DNA of 64,000 nucleotides from Melioribacteraceae bacterium. Lineage in GTDB: Bacteria; Bacteroidota; Ignavibacteria; Ignavibacteriales; Melioribacteraceae. How positions within the stretch are numbered: the stretch's first letter is position 1; each line of letters starts with the position of its first letter. A program made the translations under genes and the position numbers. The stretch spans positions 62,001-126,000 of the forward strand of contig JAIPBD010000012.1 in the NCBI GenBank assembly GCA_021739765.1. The letters run 5' to 3'. The notes beneath the pieces were generated by a model, which searched no databases, was not told the DNA's origin, and saw nothing but the letters and a program-made list of their open reading frames with translations. Positions 1 to 10,158 of this stretch are shown piece by piece.

Positions 1-1911
1 TAAATAAATGATAAGAGTATTCCCTTCTGGTTTTATATCAACATTACTCATTACTGAGAAAATGTTTTCTTTATCCGACGGATCAAGTTTTATTGATCCT
101 TCTGCGAATGTTGTCTCATTGCTTTTATAAATTACAGATGTAGAAACGCCCTGCTTCTTTACACTCTCCGCCAACCGGTTTGAAACGTCCGATCGGTCGG
201 AGAAAATGAGACACTTGGAATACTTTTTGAACTCCGCTTCTTCAAGCAAAACCGAATCCGTTTTTTGCCATTCGCGTTTATATAACCAATCGTTTAAATT
301 AATGCGTTTTTTTATGGGATTGTTAATAGTTCGTGAAGAACTTTTACTACTTAGACTTTCAATTAACGCTTTTCTATCAATCTTTCCGGATGGTGTTTGC
401 GGAAGTTTGCTCTTTGTAATAAACTTTGAAGGAATCATAATAGCGGGAAGTTTATTCTTTAATAACTCTCTATAATTGTCATTTTGTTGTAGTTTCTCAT
501 CAGAAAGAACGAGAAACGCCACAAGAGTTTTTGTGCTTTTTTGCTGATTCTCAACAGGCACAACAACACTCGTACGAATATTTTGCAAATTGTTGATCGC
601 AGTTTCAATTTCTGAAGGATCAATTCTTACGCCGTTAATTTTTATTTGTGAATCGACTCTTCCTAAAATTTCAATATTGCCATCCGGCAAATATTTGCCA
701 AGATCGCCGGTTCTGTAAAGGGTTGAATTTTTGTTGTTTGGATTTGAAACAAATTTTTGTCTTGTTAATTCAACATTGTTTAAATAACCTTTCCCCACTG
801 AATTGCTTTCAATAAAAATTTCTCCGATTTCATTCTCCGAAAGTGAGCATCTATTTGAATCCAAAATGTGAATTTGGATTCCCGCCAAAGGTTTGCCAAT
901 CGGAATATTCGTGTGAGTTTCAAGAATGTCTTCCTCGATTTGGAAAGCGCTTACAATTCCTGTTGTTTCTGATTGGCCGTAAATATTGAAGAACTTAATT
1001 GGTCTGTCGTTTAGATTAAACCATCTATTTACCACTTCTTTTGAAAGCACTTCCCCAATTGAAATTATTCTCGCGAGATTATTATCTAAGACTGAATTTC
1101 GTTCATTGACATTCAAATCTTCCAATAATTCACAAGCTGAACGAAGAAAGGAAGGTACAAAATCGACGGTTGTAATTTTTTTGGTTTTGATTAAACGGAA
1201 TAATTCTAATGGGTTTTCGATCTGTTCTTTTTCCGCAATTACTAAAGTGTTACTAATCAAGAGTGGAGTAAAAATTTGTCTTACAGAAAGAGCAAACGAA
1301 AAAGAAGCTGATTGCAAAAAAATCTCATTTTTCTCATAGCTAAAACGGTTGTTTACCAATTCAGTAAAACTTGTCAAGTTTCCATGAGAAATTTTAACTC
1401 CTTTGGGGTTCCCAGTAGATCCGGAAGTATAAATAACATAGGCTAAATCGTCGGAAGTAGATTCCGGTCGGGTCTCGGTTACACTTTCATTCGAATCAAA
1501 ACCATTCAGTATTCTGTAATCCAAATAACTGATATTATCGACCTTCTCCGAGCGAGCGATCCCGATATTATGAACAATAGTTTTAATGCCGGCATCTTCT
1601 ACAATATAATTTATTCTTTCCTTCGGGTAGTTTGGATCAAGTGGAACGTATGCGCAACCTGCTTTCATTATTCCAAGCATCGTCGCAATTGCTTCCGGAA
1701 CTCTTGAAAAGAATAATCCGATTAGTTCGCCTGGGGCAATATTTTTTTGCTTTATTCCAAAAGCAATATTGTCGGAGAGAATTCGAAGCTCCTTAAAGGT
1801 CATTTGTCTGTTGCCGCAGATCAATGCAGTTTTGTTCGGGTTTAATTCAGACGCTATGTCGAATTTATCGGTATAGTACATGTTTTTTCGTGTTAATGTT
1901 GTTCGGTTCAT
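1..1911 (-). CDS. Adenylation domain joined to ketoreductase-like domain (NRPS/PKS-type), partial
   Basis: An open frame of 637 codons starts at the ATG at 1911 and runs off the left edge without a stop. It begins directly with an NRPS-type adenylation domain with no condensation domain. Core motifs are YTSGSTGNPKG (about residues 162-172), NIYGQSETTG, YRTGDLGKYLPDG, KINGVRIDPSEIE and the lysine loop SGKIDRKAL (about 505-513). The A4 core reads SFSFALSVRQIF, so Ala207 stands where alpha-amino-acid-activating domains have the anchoring Asp (D235 of GrsA). About 25 residues after A10 comes LYKREWQ and then a stretch like the N-terminal subdomain of PKS ketoreductases (LIFSDRSDV, about 568-576). 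No carrier-protein domain lies between. The family activates a carboxylic acid as acyl-AMP; the substrate here is probably not an ordinary amino acid. Confidence 0.85.
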   Translation of the reverse strand, partial: MNRTTLTRKNMYYTDKFDIASELNPNKTALICGNRQMTFKELRILSDNIAFGIKQKNIAPGELIGLFFSRVPEAIATMLGIMKAGCAYVPLDPNYPKERINYIVEDAGIKTIVHNIGIARSEKVDNISYLDYRILNGFDSNESVTETRPESTSDDLAYVIYTSGSTGNPKGVKISHGNLTSFTELVNNRFSYEKNEIFLQSASFSFALSVRQIFTPLLISNTLVIAEKEQIENPLELFRLIKTKKITTVDFVPSFLRSACELLEDLNVNERNSVLDNNLARIISIGEVLSKEVVNRWFNLNDRPIKFFNIYGQSETTGIVSAFQIEEDILETHTNIPIGKPLAGIQIHILDSNRCSLSENEIGEIFIESNSVGKGYLNNVELTRQKFVSNPNNKNSTLYRTGDLGKYLPDGNIEILGRVDSQIKINGVRIDPSEIETAINNLQNIRTSVVVPVENQQKSTKTLVAFLVLSDEKLQQNDNYRELLKNKLPAIMIPSKFITKSKLPQTPSGKIDRKALIESLSSKSSSRTINNPIKKRINLNDWLYKREWQKTDSVLLEEAEFKKYSKCLIFSDRSDVSNRLAESVKKQGVSTSVIYKSNETTFAEGSIKLDPSDKENIFSVMSNVDIKPEGNTLIIYL

Positions 1912-2236
1912 ATAGAATTCAGAATAAGGAGGAACTGAAATATGGGAATAAATTAATTAATCTGTTCGACAAATAAATGTCCATAGTGAGCAAATCGGTG
2001 GCAGTCGAAAACAAGGGGAGCGAGATATTAAGTGTTTAATCTGCCGGTTTTATTTTCGGATTCAGACCGAAGGGAAAAATTGTGGGGTGGAAAATAATCA
2101 GGTATAACTTATTGACAATTAAAAAATAATTCAATAATATGGCTGGTACAATTATTCCAATCAAAATAAAGAGGAAATATTTGTACCACTCTTCGACAAT
2201 AAAATCATTTTTTACAAAGTAAAAACGGGAGGCAAC
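1912..2236. other. Divergent intergenic region
   Basis: This 325-base region separates the minus-strand adenylation enzyme from the plus-strand secretion cluster. It holds the strong plus-strand promoter annotated at 2112-2140 and a good ribosome binding site (CGGGAGG) just before 2237. I found no convincing ORF or RNA gene. Confidence 0.5.
2112..2140 (+). promoter_or_regulatory. Sigma-70-type promoter
   Basis: TTGACA at 2112-2117 and TAATAT at 2135-2140 are separated by exactly 17 bases, close to the classical vegetative consensus. It would start a transcript near 2147 with a leader of about 90 bases before the gene at 2237 and could drive the whole 2237-12656 run of genes. Confidence 0.65.
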
Positions 2237-4444
2237 ATGAAAGGTAGGCTACTAACTTTGCTAGCTTTAATCCTTTTTATCTATTCAAACGGTTATTCTC
2301 AAGAGGAATTACTAGTAACAGAAATTCAATTTGATGTACCATCTGGAGATGCGGGCGATGCAAACGGTGATGGCGCTCGAAGTTCAAGATGGGATGAATT
2401 TGTTGAATTGTACAATAACGGAACAGAGGTACTCGATCTTTCCGGCTACCAATTAGTTGAACGTGAAGGCGTTCCATTTTTTACTTTTCCGATCAATACA
2501 TTATTACAGCCATCACAGTTTACGGTTGTTTTTGGTGGAGGAGACGTAGATTCATTTACGAACATCCCGCCAAACACTCTGGTTTTTTCTGTCGAGACGG
2601 TTGATGCCGGTTCCGGGTTTTCCAATGGTTTGGGCAAATCCAATTTATCAAATGCTCAAGATCGTGTAATGCTTGTTAATCCTTTACTCGCCGATACATT
2701 ATTTGAAGTGCATTGGGGAAATGTGGATTCAGCTTTATCCTCGAAAGGTTTTTATCTTGGCGGCGAATACACTATTTCGGGTGATACTATTACCGGTGCC
2801 ATCGGGCAATCAATAACCCGTGATATTAATGGAACAAAATGGGGTATCCACACACTTGTTGTTAATGACCCCGACAAATTATTCTCTCCTGGTGAAAATG
2901 CGGAAGAGCAAAAAATCACAGCAAATATTATTCTGACGGAAGTTATGTTCGATGTGCCCGCTGATGAGGCCGGCGACGCTAATGGGGATGGTGTCCGTGG
3001 TTCAAGATCGGATGAATTTGTTGAAATCTATAATAAAGGCCCGATAGAGGGTGACCTTACCGGTTTTCAAATTTTAGATCGCGAAGGAATAGTACTTTAT
3101 ACTTTCCCGGATAGTACCAAACTTGGAATCGAACAATATGCGGTTGTATTCGGAGGTGTCGGGTCGGCAGGTTTTAGCGGAATTACTCCGGAAGCTCTTG
3201 TATTTGCCGTAAATGAATCAGATGATAATGTTGGTTTTGACAACGGAAATGGAAAATCAAATTTCTCAAATGCCGGTGACGCTGTATTGCTAGTAAATTC
3301 AATTACCGGTGATACTTTGGCTGAACTCTACTGGGGAACCGCATCAGCACAGACTTCAGGTGCAATTTACCTTGATTCTCCCAATACTATAAGCGGCGAA
3401 GCGATTAGTGGTGGAATCAGAGAATCAGTAACAAGGAAATTAGATAGTGAATTGTGGGATTTGCATTCTGTTGTAAGTGGAGATACTCTAAGTTTATTCT
3501 CTCCGGGATTGGATGCTCCTCCTTTGCCTTATGTTAATAAAGGTGATTTAATAATTACAGAAATACTTTTTGATCCACCTTCCGATTCAATTGGTGATGC
3601 GAACGGTGACCAAACAAGGGACTCTCGAAGTGATGAATTTATTGAATTTTATAATAGAGGCGCTTCGGCAATTGATCTTTCAGGTTATCAAATATTAGAA
3701 ACAAATGGAATTCCAATCTACACTTTCCCCGGTGGAACAACACTGAACCCAGAACAATTTGTAGTCGTTTTTGGAAATATCAGACCTACAGGGCTTGGGG
3801 CGAATTTATCACAAGACGCGATTTATTTATCTGTTAATGCGGTTGATGATAATGCCGGTTTTGATAATGGACAAGGTAAATCAAATCTTTCTCAAGCTTC
3901 GGATGCAGTAATATTGGTTAACCCCGCAAACTCTGATACACTCGTAGAAGTATTCTGGGGTGAAGCGACAGCGTTAACAGGAAACGCGATTTACTTCGGT
4001 TTTCCAAATACAGTGAGCGGATTAACAATCTCCGGCTCGATTGATCAATCTGTTACCAGAAAAATTAATTCCAGTAAATGGGACACGCATACATACATAA
4101 CGAAAAATGAAACAAGCTATTTTTCACCCGGTATTGACGCGCCCCTTACTACGGACATTAAAAAATCTGAAGGGTTACCGGAAACCTATAAGTTGGCGCA
4201 AAATTATCCAAACCCATTTAATCCTGCAACAAATATCACTTTCGCAATTCCTAACACTGAAAAAGTATCGTTAAGAATTTATGATGTTTTGGGTAGAGAA
4301 GTTGCAACGCTTGTGAATAAAGAATTAGGAGCGGGAAATTATACCTTCAATTGGAATGCGTCAGCTCTTGCTTCAGGTATATACTTTTACAAATTAAATA
4401 CAGCATCATTTTCTACCGTGAAAAAAATGATGTTACTCAAATAA
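2237..4444 (+). CDS. Secreted lamin-tail-domain repeat protein with T9SS sorting domain
   Basis: A 735-residue protein with an N-terminal signal peptide (about residues 1-21, ending SNGYSQ). Three repeats of roughly 195-205 residues follow, each opening with a line like TEILFDPPSDSIGDANGD and DEFIEFYNRG, the pattern of lamin-tail domains found in extracellular bacterial proteins. The last 80 residues are a C-terminal sorting domain (NYPNPFNPATNI, GREVATL, GIYFYKL, KKMMLLK) of the type used for type IX secretion and surface attachment. It is the first gene of the envelope cluster and is 36 bases from the TonB receptor gene. The function of the repeats is unknown; adhesion or substrate binding is a guess. 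Confidence 0.92.
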   Translation: MKGRLLTLLALILFIYSNGYSQEELLVTEIQFDVPSGDAGDANGDGARSSRWDEFVELYNNGTEVLDLSGYQLVEREGVPFFTFPINTLLQPSQFTVVFGGGDVDSFTNIPPNTLVFSVETVDAGSGFSNGLGKSNLSNAQDRVMLVNPLLADTLFEVHWGNVDSALSSKGFYLGGEYTISGDTITGAIGQSITRDINGTKWGIHTLVVNDPDKLFSPGENAEEQKITANIILTEVMFDVPADEAGDANGDGVRGSRSDEFVEIYNKGPIEGDLTGFQILDREGIVLYTFPDSTKLGIEQYAVVFGGVGSAGFSGITPEALVFAVNESDDNVGFDNGNGKSNFSNAGDAVLLVNSITGDTLAELYWGTASAQTSGAIYLDSPNTISGEAISGGIRESVTRKLDSELWDLHSVVSGDTLSLFSPGLDAPPLPYVNKGDLIITEILFDPPSDSIGDANGDQTRDSRSDEFIEFYNRGASAIDLSGYQILETNGIPIYTFPGGTTLNPEQFVVVFGNIRPTGLGANLSQDAIYLSVNAVDDNAGFDNGQGKSNLSQASDAVILVNPANSDTLVEVFWGEATALTGNAIYFGFPNTVSGLTISGSIDQSVTRKINSSKWDTHTYITKNETSYFSPGIDAPLTTDIKKSEGLPETYKLAQNYPNPFNPATNITFAIPNTEKVSLRIYDVLGREVATLVNKELGAGNYTFNWNASALASGIYFYKLNTASFSTVKKMMLLK

Positions 4445-4480
4445 AAAATTTAAATTAGTTGAGAAACAAATGGAGAACAC

Positions 4481-7171
4481 ATGAGTTTCTTAAAAATAAG
4501 TAGAATTGCATTTCTAATAGTTTCAGTTCTACTAACCTGTAAAGTGATTAATGCAGGAACGACAGGTAAAATTGTTGGAACTGTTCTGGACAAAACGACC
4601 GGCACACCGCTGCCTTTAGTTAACGTTTTTATCGTTGGCGAGGATAAAGGATCGGCCACCGATGCGGAGGGACAGTTTATCATTCTGAACATTCAGCCCG
4701 GAACTTATGAGTTGCGGGCTTCTATGATCGGATATCGGGAATCCTTAGTTAAGGGTGTTGTAGTAAGAGCGGATTTAACAACAAGGATTGAATTTGTTCT
4801 CGAGGAAAGCTCGATTGAGATGGGTGAGATTGTTGTGAATGCTAACCAAAGCATGATAAATAAAGATGAAACATCAAGAACCGCTATTATTTCTTCCGAA
4901 ACGTTTTCCGATCTCCCGGTTGGTTCTTTTCAGGATGTTGTTGGTTTGCAGTCAGGATTTGTTTCCGGATCTGATGGTGCGCTGCATGCACGAGGTGGAA
5001 GGTCTGGTGAAGTAATCTATCTGGTTGATGGCGTGCCTGTTCGCGATCCCCTAAATGGAGGATTTAATGGCGTTGTAGATAAATATGCTATTCAAGAGTT
5101 ACAAGTTCTCACCGGAGGATTTAACGCCGAGTACGGACAAGCACTTTCCGGAGTTGTGAATATTGTAACAAAGGAAGGCGGTCCGAAATTAAAGGGAAGA
5201 ATTGAATTTACAACCGATCAATTAAATGAATCCCCCTATCATAAAGCCAACGCGCTTGGTTATGATCAGTGGGGAATTGATGCTGACGGAAATTTATTAG
5301 AACGCGTCGGATCCGGTAATGTATTGATTCGGGATATTCCTTCCGCGTATAACAAACAAACAATTGAGGAGACTCCCGATCTATTTCCAAATATAAATTT
5401 GCTGGGTCAGCTTTCAACCGTTTTGAGTGGTCCCGTGCCCTTTATTAATGACCTGAAATTCTTCGCCACCGGTCGATTGTTAAATTCTCTTGATCAAATG
5501 CCATGGGGATTTAATAAGGAAAGGGAATACAATATTAAACTAACATATAACATTGGTGAGCTTAAGTTTAATTTGAACTCTAATCGATTTTATAGAATTT
5601 ACAAACCGTATGTTCACAGTTGGAAATATCGACCTGAAGGATATGAAACACGAAAAGATTTTGCGTGGAGAGATAATCTTAAAATCAATCATGTTCTCAA
5701 TGACCGTTCTTTTTATGAAGCTTCATTTTCCTACAATCGACAATACTTTAATCGATTTACGCCCGGCAAACTGGCTGTTTTTACTGATGACGGTGAGTTA
5801 GTTTCTTCGAACTATTTGAGAAGAAATAATAGTACTCCTCCATTCTGGACTCAAGCTGATAACGGAATATACATCCGAAATCACGTTGCTACATATATGT
5901 TCAAGTTTGATTATAGTTCTCAGCTCGGCAATCATCATCTGATTAAAACCGGGGTTGAGTTACAACAACATACTTTAGATCGATTACGATTTGAAGAACC
6001 ATACGCCGGCGGATTTCATAATTATGAAAAATACGATTTAGATCCGATAGAAATGGCATTCTATATTCAGGATAAAATCGAATTCGAATCTTTTATAATT
6101 AACGCAGGTTTCAGATACGATTATGTTGATGTAAAAGACACACAATGGAAATCAGCTCGTGATCCTGCCGGGTATTTGGATGCCAATAATAATTGGGTCT
6201 CATCAGGAGAGGTTGAAGCTCCGATCAAAGAACAATTTAGCCCTCGTCTCGGTATTTCGTTTCCGGTGAGTGACAAGACAATATTTTATAGTTCTTACGG
6301 TCATTTTTTCCAAATCCCGGATTATGTTGATATGTACACATCCCGCGATCCAAGTCAGGATCAAGCGTTAATTGGAAACCCCGGAATTCTTCCACAAAAA
6401 ACAGTTGCTTTCGAATTCGGATTAAAACAAATCTTAACTGATGAATATTCGCTCGACGTTAGCGCCTATTTTAAAGATATTACTAATCTGGTCGGTAGTA
6501 CATATTTAACAGTTTTTCCGTATGAGTACACTTTATTTGATAACTCAAATTATGGTGGTGTTCAAGGATTTGAAATTAGTCTAAACAAACGGCTCAGCAG
6601 TTTTTGGTTTGCCAATATCAACTATACATATTCAGTTGCGAAAGGAAATGAATCGGATCCGAGGGAAGGCTTCAATGATTATAGAAGAGCCTCGGCAATT
6701 CGACGACCGAAAAGGGTTTTCTTTTTGGACTTTGACCGAACTCATACAGTTTACGGAAGCATAGGTCTGGAATTTCCAAAAGAGTTTGGACCGCAATTAT
6801 TCGGATTTAATCCATTCGAAAATATGAATATTAATCTTGTGGTTCGAGCCGCTAGCGGATTACCGTATACACCAACAAAACCTGATGAAAGTGATGAACT
6901 TCAGATCGAAAAAAATTCCGGAAGAATGCCTTCAACCGAACAGGTTGATTTAAGAATTTCAAAAAACATTCAATTTTCTGATCTGAGATTTACACTATTT
7001 GGAATTGTGGAAAATTTATTTGATAAACTCAATGCCCGATCGGTTTGGTCTACAACAGGCGATCCATGGGAAGCCGGACCATCATATACCAGAACCGAGG
7101 ATCGTATGCGCGATCCTTCACGAATGGATGGAAGAAGATCAATTCAATTCGGTGTGCGTTTAGATTTCTAA
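4481..7171 (+). CDS. TonB-dependent outer-membrane receptor with carboxypeptidase-like N-terminal domain
   Basis: An 896-residue outer-membrane transporter. A signal peptide (about 1-26) is followed by a carboxypeptidase-regulatory-like beta-sandwich (GKIVGTVLDKTTGTPLPLVNV, here split: GKIVGTVLDK then TPLPLVNVF), a plug domain (about 120-235, with GGRSGEVIYLVDGVPV and GFNAEYGQALSGVVNIVTK) and a long beta-barrel ending in a terminal aromatic, RLDF. A GGAG ribosome binding site precedes the ATG. Such receptors import ligands using TonB energy; the ligand cannot be told from sequence. The neighbours, secreted surface proteins and a PorV-like protein, suggest a polymer- or peptide-capture system. 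Confidence 0.93.
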   Translation: MSFLKISRIAFLIVSVLLTCKVINAGTTGKIVGTVLDKTTGTPLPLVNVFIVGEDKGSATDAEGQFIILNIQPGTYELRASMIGYRESLVKGVVVRADLTTRIEFVLEESSIEMGEIVVNANQSMINKDETSRTAIISSETFSDLPVGSFQDVVGLQSGFVSGSDGALHARGGRSGEVIYLVDGVPVRDPLNGGFNGVVDKYAIQELQVLTGGFNAEYGQALSGVVNIVTKEGGPKLKGRIEFTTDQLNESPYHKANALGYDQWGIDADGNLLERVGSGNVLIRDIPSAYNKQTIEETPDLFPNINLLGQLSTVLSGPVPFINDLKFFATGRLLNSLDQMPWGFNKEREYNIKLTYNIGELKFNLNSNRFYRIYKPYVHSWKYRPEGYETRKDFAWRDNLKINHVLNDRSFYEASFSYNRQYFNRFTPGKLAVFTDDGELVSSNYLRRNNSTPPFWTQADNGIYIRNHVATYMFKFDYSSQLGNHHLIKTGVELQQHTLDRLRFEEPYAGGFHNYEKYDLDPIEMAFYIQDKIEFESFIINAGFRYDYVDVKDTQWKSARDPAGYLDANNNWVSSGEVEAPIKEQFSPRLGISFPVSDKTIFYSSYGHFFQIPDYVDMYTSRDPSQDQALIGNPGILPQKTVAFEFGLKQILTDEYSLDVSAYFKDITNLVGSTYLTVFPYEYTLFDNSNYGGVQGFEISLNKRLSSFWFANINYTYSVAKGNESDPREGFNDYRRASAIRRPKRVFFLDFDRTHTVYGSIGLEFPKEFGPQLFGFNPFENMNINLVVRAASGLPYTPTKPDESDELQIEKNSGRMPSTEQVDLRISKNIQFSDLRFTLFGIVENLFDKLNARSVWSTTGDPWEAGPSYTRTEDRMRDPSRMDGRRSIQFGVRLDF

Positions 7172-7188
7172 AAATTATGGTTGGAAAA

Positions 7189-10143
7189 ATGAAAAATAGT
7201 TTATTCATAATAATTCTAATTGCGTTTTCATTCACGAACGCCTTTTCACAATCTATTGATGATTTAGAAGAGAATGAGCAAAACTCGCTCAAGAAGCCAA
7301 CAACCTCGGAGGATGATGCTTTTGGAATTTTGGATAAAGGCGAATTGGTAAACACGGTTGGTAATCAAGGAATGATATCGGATTCGTATTATCAGAATTT
7401 AATATATAATTTCAGATGGCCCAAAAGTAAAGGACTTGCGAATATGTCTAATGACGTTAACGCAATGGACGACCTTTGTATTCTCTTCGCAAGTAAGGGG
7501 AATGTGTTGGATTCATACACCAGATATCGAGCGGAAGATTGGATGGCGCCTCCCGGAGCTTTGGGTAAATACCACGCTGATGATCAACCGGCAAATTTAT
7601 TAGCTCCCGACGGAGCACCCAGACTGGCACATAGTGATATTCCGGTTACTTGGCCAAAAGGATTCTTTGATGATTCGGGAAGTTGGGTCGATGCACCATC
7701 CGGAAGTTATGTTACGCTTTCAGAATCGAACAAAAATCTCGTCGACTCCAAAGGTGCATTTTACGATGCCGATAATAATGTATGGCATTTTTGGCCTGGG
7801 AAGTTTCGAAAAGAAATTGATCCGACTTCTCCAAATTTTGGCAATGAAGTTCCCGGAGAATTTGCGGCTGATCGTGAAATATATATGATCATGACTGATC
7901 ATTCCGCGCAACCACCGTCCACTCCTATGGGACTGACACTCGAGATACAAGCTTATTCCTACGGAAGAAGATTCGCCCAAGATATTCACTTTTATGATAT
8001 AACAATTACAAATAGTAGTAATCAAACATTAGATAGTTGTTATTATGGCTATTATGCTGATTTTCAATTTGGCGATGTGCTTGAAGAAACCTATGGAACG
8101 TTCAATACAGGCATTAACCCTAACGGATACGACAACGGGTATTATCAATTCGATTACAACGGTTCCAGTCCCGGTAATCCTGAAGTGGGGGTTTTTGGAT
8201 TCGCGGTTTTAAAAACTCCCTTTGATCTTGGAATTACTGACGGGCACTTCTTCCGGGATTTGACGGGAAATACAACTCCGGCAGATGATAATAGTATTTG
8301 GCCTGTAATGATAAGCGATCCGAACAGTCCCAAATTAATGTCGGCGAAAGAAAATTATTTTCATGGTCCCGATCCCCACTTTGATGATTTTTCACTAACG
8401 GGTGAAGGAAAACAGCCGGGACCCAGTAACTGGACTTTGTTCACTAACACAGGTCCGTTTTCTCTAGCGCCCGGAGAAAATATGGAAGCAACTCTGGCTG
8501 TAACAGTCGGGAATGATTTCGAAGATTTAATGAGCAATGTCGATATCGCTCAATCGTTGTATCTAAATAGTTTTCTTGGCCCTTCTACTCCACCGTCTCC
8601 AAAGCTTAACGGAGTTGAAGGTGATGGGCGTGTTACACTTTATTGGAATGATTCAGCCGAAAAAGTTGTCGATCTTGTTTCGAAACGAAGAGATTTTCAA
8701 GGATACAAAATTTATCGAAGTCAGGATCAGGGTGCTTCATGGGGCAAACAAATTCTTGATTCAAAAAGCAATCTTGTAGGTTATGTACCTATTGCTCAAT
8801 TCGACAAGGACGATTTGGTGCAGGGAATCGACCCGTTTAACAACTTTAACTATCTCGGCGATAATACCGGCATTGTACATTACTTTGTTGATTCAACCGT
8901 TACAAATGGTGTTAATTACAGCTACACTATTACGTCTTACGATTCCGGGTCTGTTTCAATCGGTTTGGAATCTCTTGAATCAGCGAGAGGTACAACTGCT
9001 GCCGACGATAATTTGGTTGATTTAACTCCTCGAACAAGCGCCATCGGATTTGCACCGGGAGAAATTTCATATACGCAAATAAAAGGTGTAGGAAATGGCA
9101 CAGTACAAGCAAAAATTATTGATCCGACTTCACTGACGGGAAAAAGTTATCTCATTGAATTTAATGCAACTCCCGCCGATAGTTTCTATCTGGTGGATAA
9201 TTCCAATAAACAATTTATCGGAGCATTTATTATGAATAGTTCTGAAGGATTAATTGTTGAAGGGATAACTGTAAATGTTTCCGGTGATGACGCGACCGGT
9301 GAAATTAAGAAGATTACAAATCATCTCGAGGAGAATGTTTCGGGTGTGGAAAATACCTCCTCCGACGGAAATTGGTATGTAAATCCACTAAGCACAAATG
9401 CTCTTGCCAACCGTTTAACACAAGGCACAGATTATGAATTCAGATTTACCGCCGAAAATTCTTTCGCTGCCGGATTGACCGGTAATAACAAACCAATGAT
9501 TAAAAAATATGAAGTTCCATTTCAAATTTGGAATGTAGGTGAAGAAAGCAATATTTACCAAGTCGGATGTATACTTCTCGACAATAACAAAAACAATGAA
9601 TACGACTTGGGCGAAGAAATTAGAATTATTAACTCACCATATATTGAATCCGATACAATAGGAGTTTTTAGTCTTTTAAATTGGTATTATAGTATTAGCA
9701 TAGATACCGTTGCCGGAATGGGAGGAAACAAACCTCTCGATGGTGAATCGTTCCGAATTTATTCGATGAGCGAGCTTACGGCTTTAGATACTTTCCGGTT
9801 GGAAATTACTCCACCTAAAGTTGAACCAACTTCTGATATGTTCAAATCACAGATAAATAATGTAAAAGTTGTTCCAAATCCATTTATTGTAAATGCGGCC
9901 TGGGAGCAGATCGAAAATAACAGAAGGCTGAGATTTATGTATTTACCGCCTGAATGTACCATCTCAATCTATAATGTTCGCGGCGAACTTATAGATAAAA
10001 TATATCACGATAATTTAACAGGGGATGAAGATTGGAATCTAACAAATTCCTCTGGTGTGGAAATTGCTTTCGGCGTTTATTTGTATGTAATTCAAACTCC
10101 AACGGGTGAAAGCACAACCGGAAAATTTGCTGTAATTAAATAG
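7189..10143 (+). CDS. Large secreted protein with FN3-like region and C-terminal sorting domain
   Basis: About 984 residues from the ATG at 7189, chosen because it yields a clean signal peptide (MKNSLFIIILIAFSF...AFSQ) just after the stop of the receptor gene; an ATG at 7177 is an alternative, and the frame also extends back into the receptor gene, which is unlikely to be used. The middle carries a fibronectin-type-III-like segment (GRVTLYWNDSAEK, FQGYKIYRSQD). The C-terminus (VVPNPFIVN, ISIYNVRGELI, GVYLYVIQTPTG) resembles a FlgD/T9SS sorting domain. Proteins of this shape commonly follow TonB receptors in Ignavibacteria-like genomes; the specific function is not known. Confidence 0.88.
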   Translation: MKNSLFIIILIAFSFTNAFSQSIDDLEENEQNSLKKPTTSEDDAFGILDKGELVNTVGNQGMISDSYYQNLIYNFRWPKSKGLANMSNDVNAMDDLCILFASKGNVLDSYTRYRAEDWMAPPGALGKYHADDQPANLLAPDGAPRLAHSDIPVTWPKGFFDDSGSWVDAPSGSYVTLSESNKNLVDSKGAFYDADNNVWHFWPGKFRKEIDPTSPNFGNEVPGEFAADREIYMIMTDHSAQPPSTPMGLTLEIQAYSYGRRFAQDIHFYDITITNSSNQTLDSCYYGYYADFQFGDVLEETYGTFNTGINPNGYDNGYYQFDYNGSSPGNPEVGVFGFAVLKTPFDLGITDGHFFRDLTGNTTPADDNSIWPVMISDPNSPKLMSAKENYFHGPDPHFDDFSLTGEGKQPGPSNWTLFTNTGPFSLAPGENMEATLAVTVGNDFEDLMSNVDIAQSLYLNSFLGPSTPPSPKLNGVEGDGRVTLYWNDSAEKVVDLVSKRRDFQGYKIYRSQDQGASWGKQILDSKSNLVGYVPIAQFDKDDLVQGIDPFNNFNYLGDNTGIVHYFVDSTVTNGVNYSYTITSYDSGSVSIGLESLESARGTTAADDNLVDLTPRTSAIGFAPGEISYTQIKGVGNGTVQAKIIDPTSLTGKSYLIEFNATPADSFYLVDNSNKQFIGAFIMNSSEGLIVEGITVNVSGDDATGEIKKITNHLEENVSGVENTSSDGNWYVNPLSTNALANRLTQGTDYEFRFTAENSFAAGLTGNNKPMIKKYEVPFQIWNVGEESNIYQVGCILLDNNKNNEYDLGEEIRIINSPYIESDTIGVFSLLNWYYSISIDTVAGMGGNKPLDGESFRIYSMSELTALDTFRLEITPPKVEPTSDMFKSQINNVKVVPNPFIVNAAWEQIENNRRLRFMYLPPECTISIYNVRGELIDKIYHDNLTGDEDWNLTNSSGVEIAFGVYLYVIQTPTGESTTGKFAVIK

Positions 10144-10158
10144 CATAGGTTAAAAGTT

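Noticed and set aside
2258-2264. Avoidance of CTAG as a sign of long-standing MjaI-like restriction
   Set aside because: CTAG sites are easy to find in the window (for example near 2258 and 2314), so no strong depletion is evident by eye; a proper count was not possible.
7045-7188. An N-terminal extension of the large secreted protein into the TonB receptor gene
   Set aside because: The extension is a frame-shifted copy of the receptor's C-terminal codons, and the signal peptide only makes sense from 7189 (or 7177).
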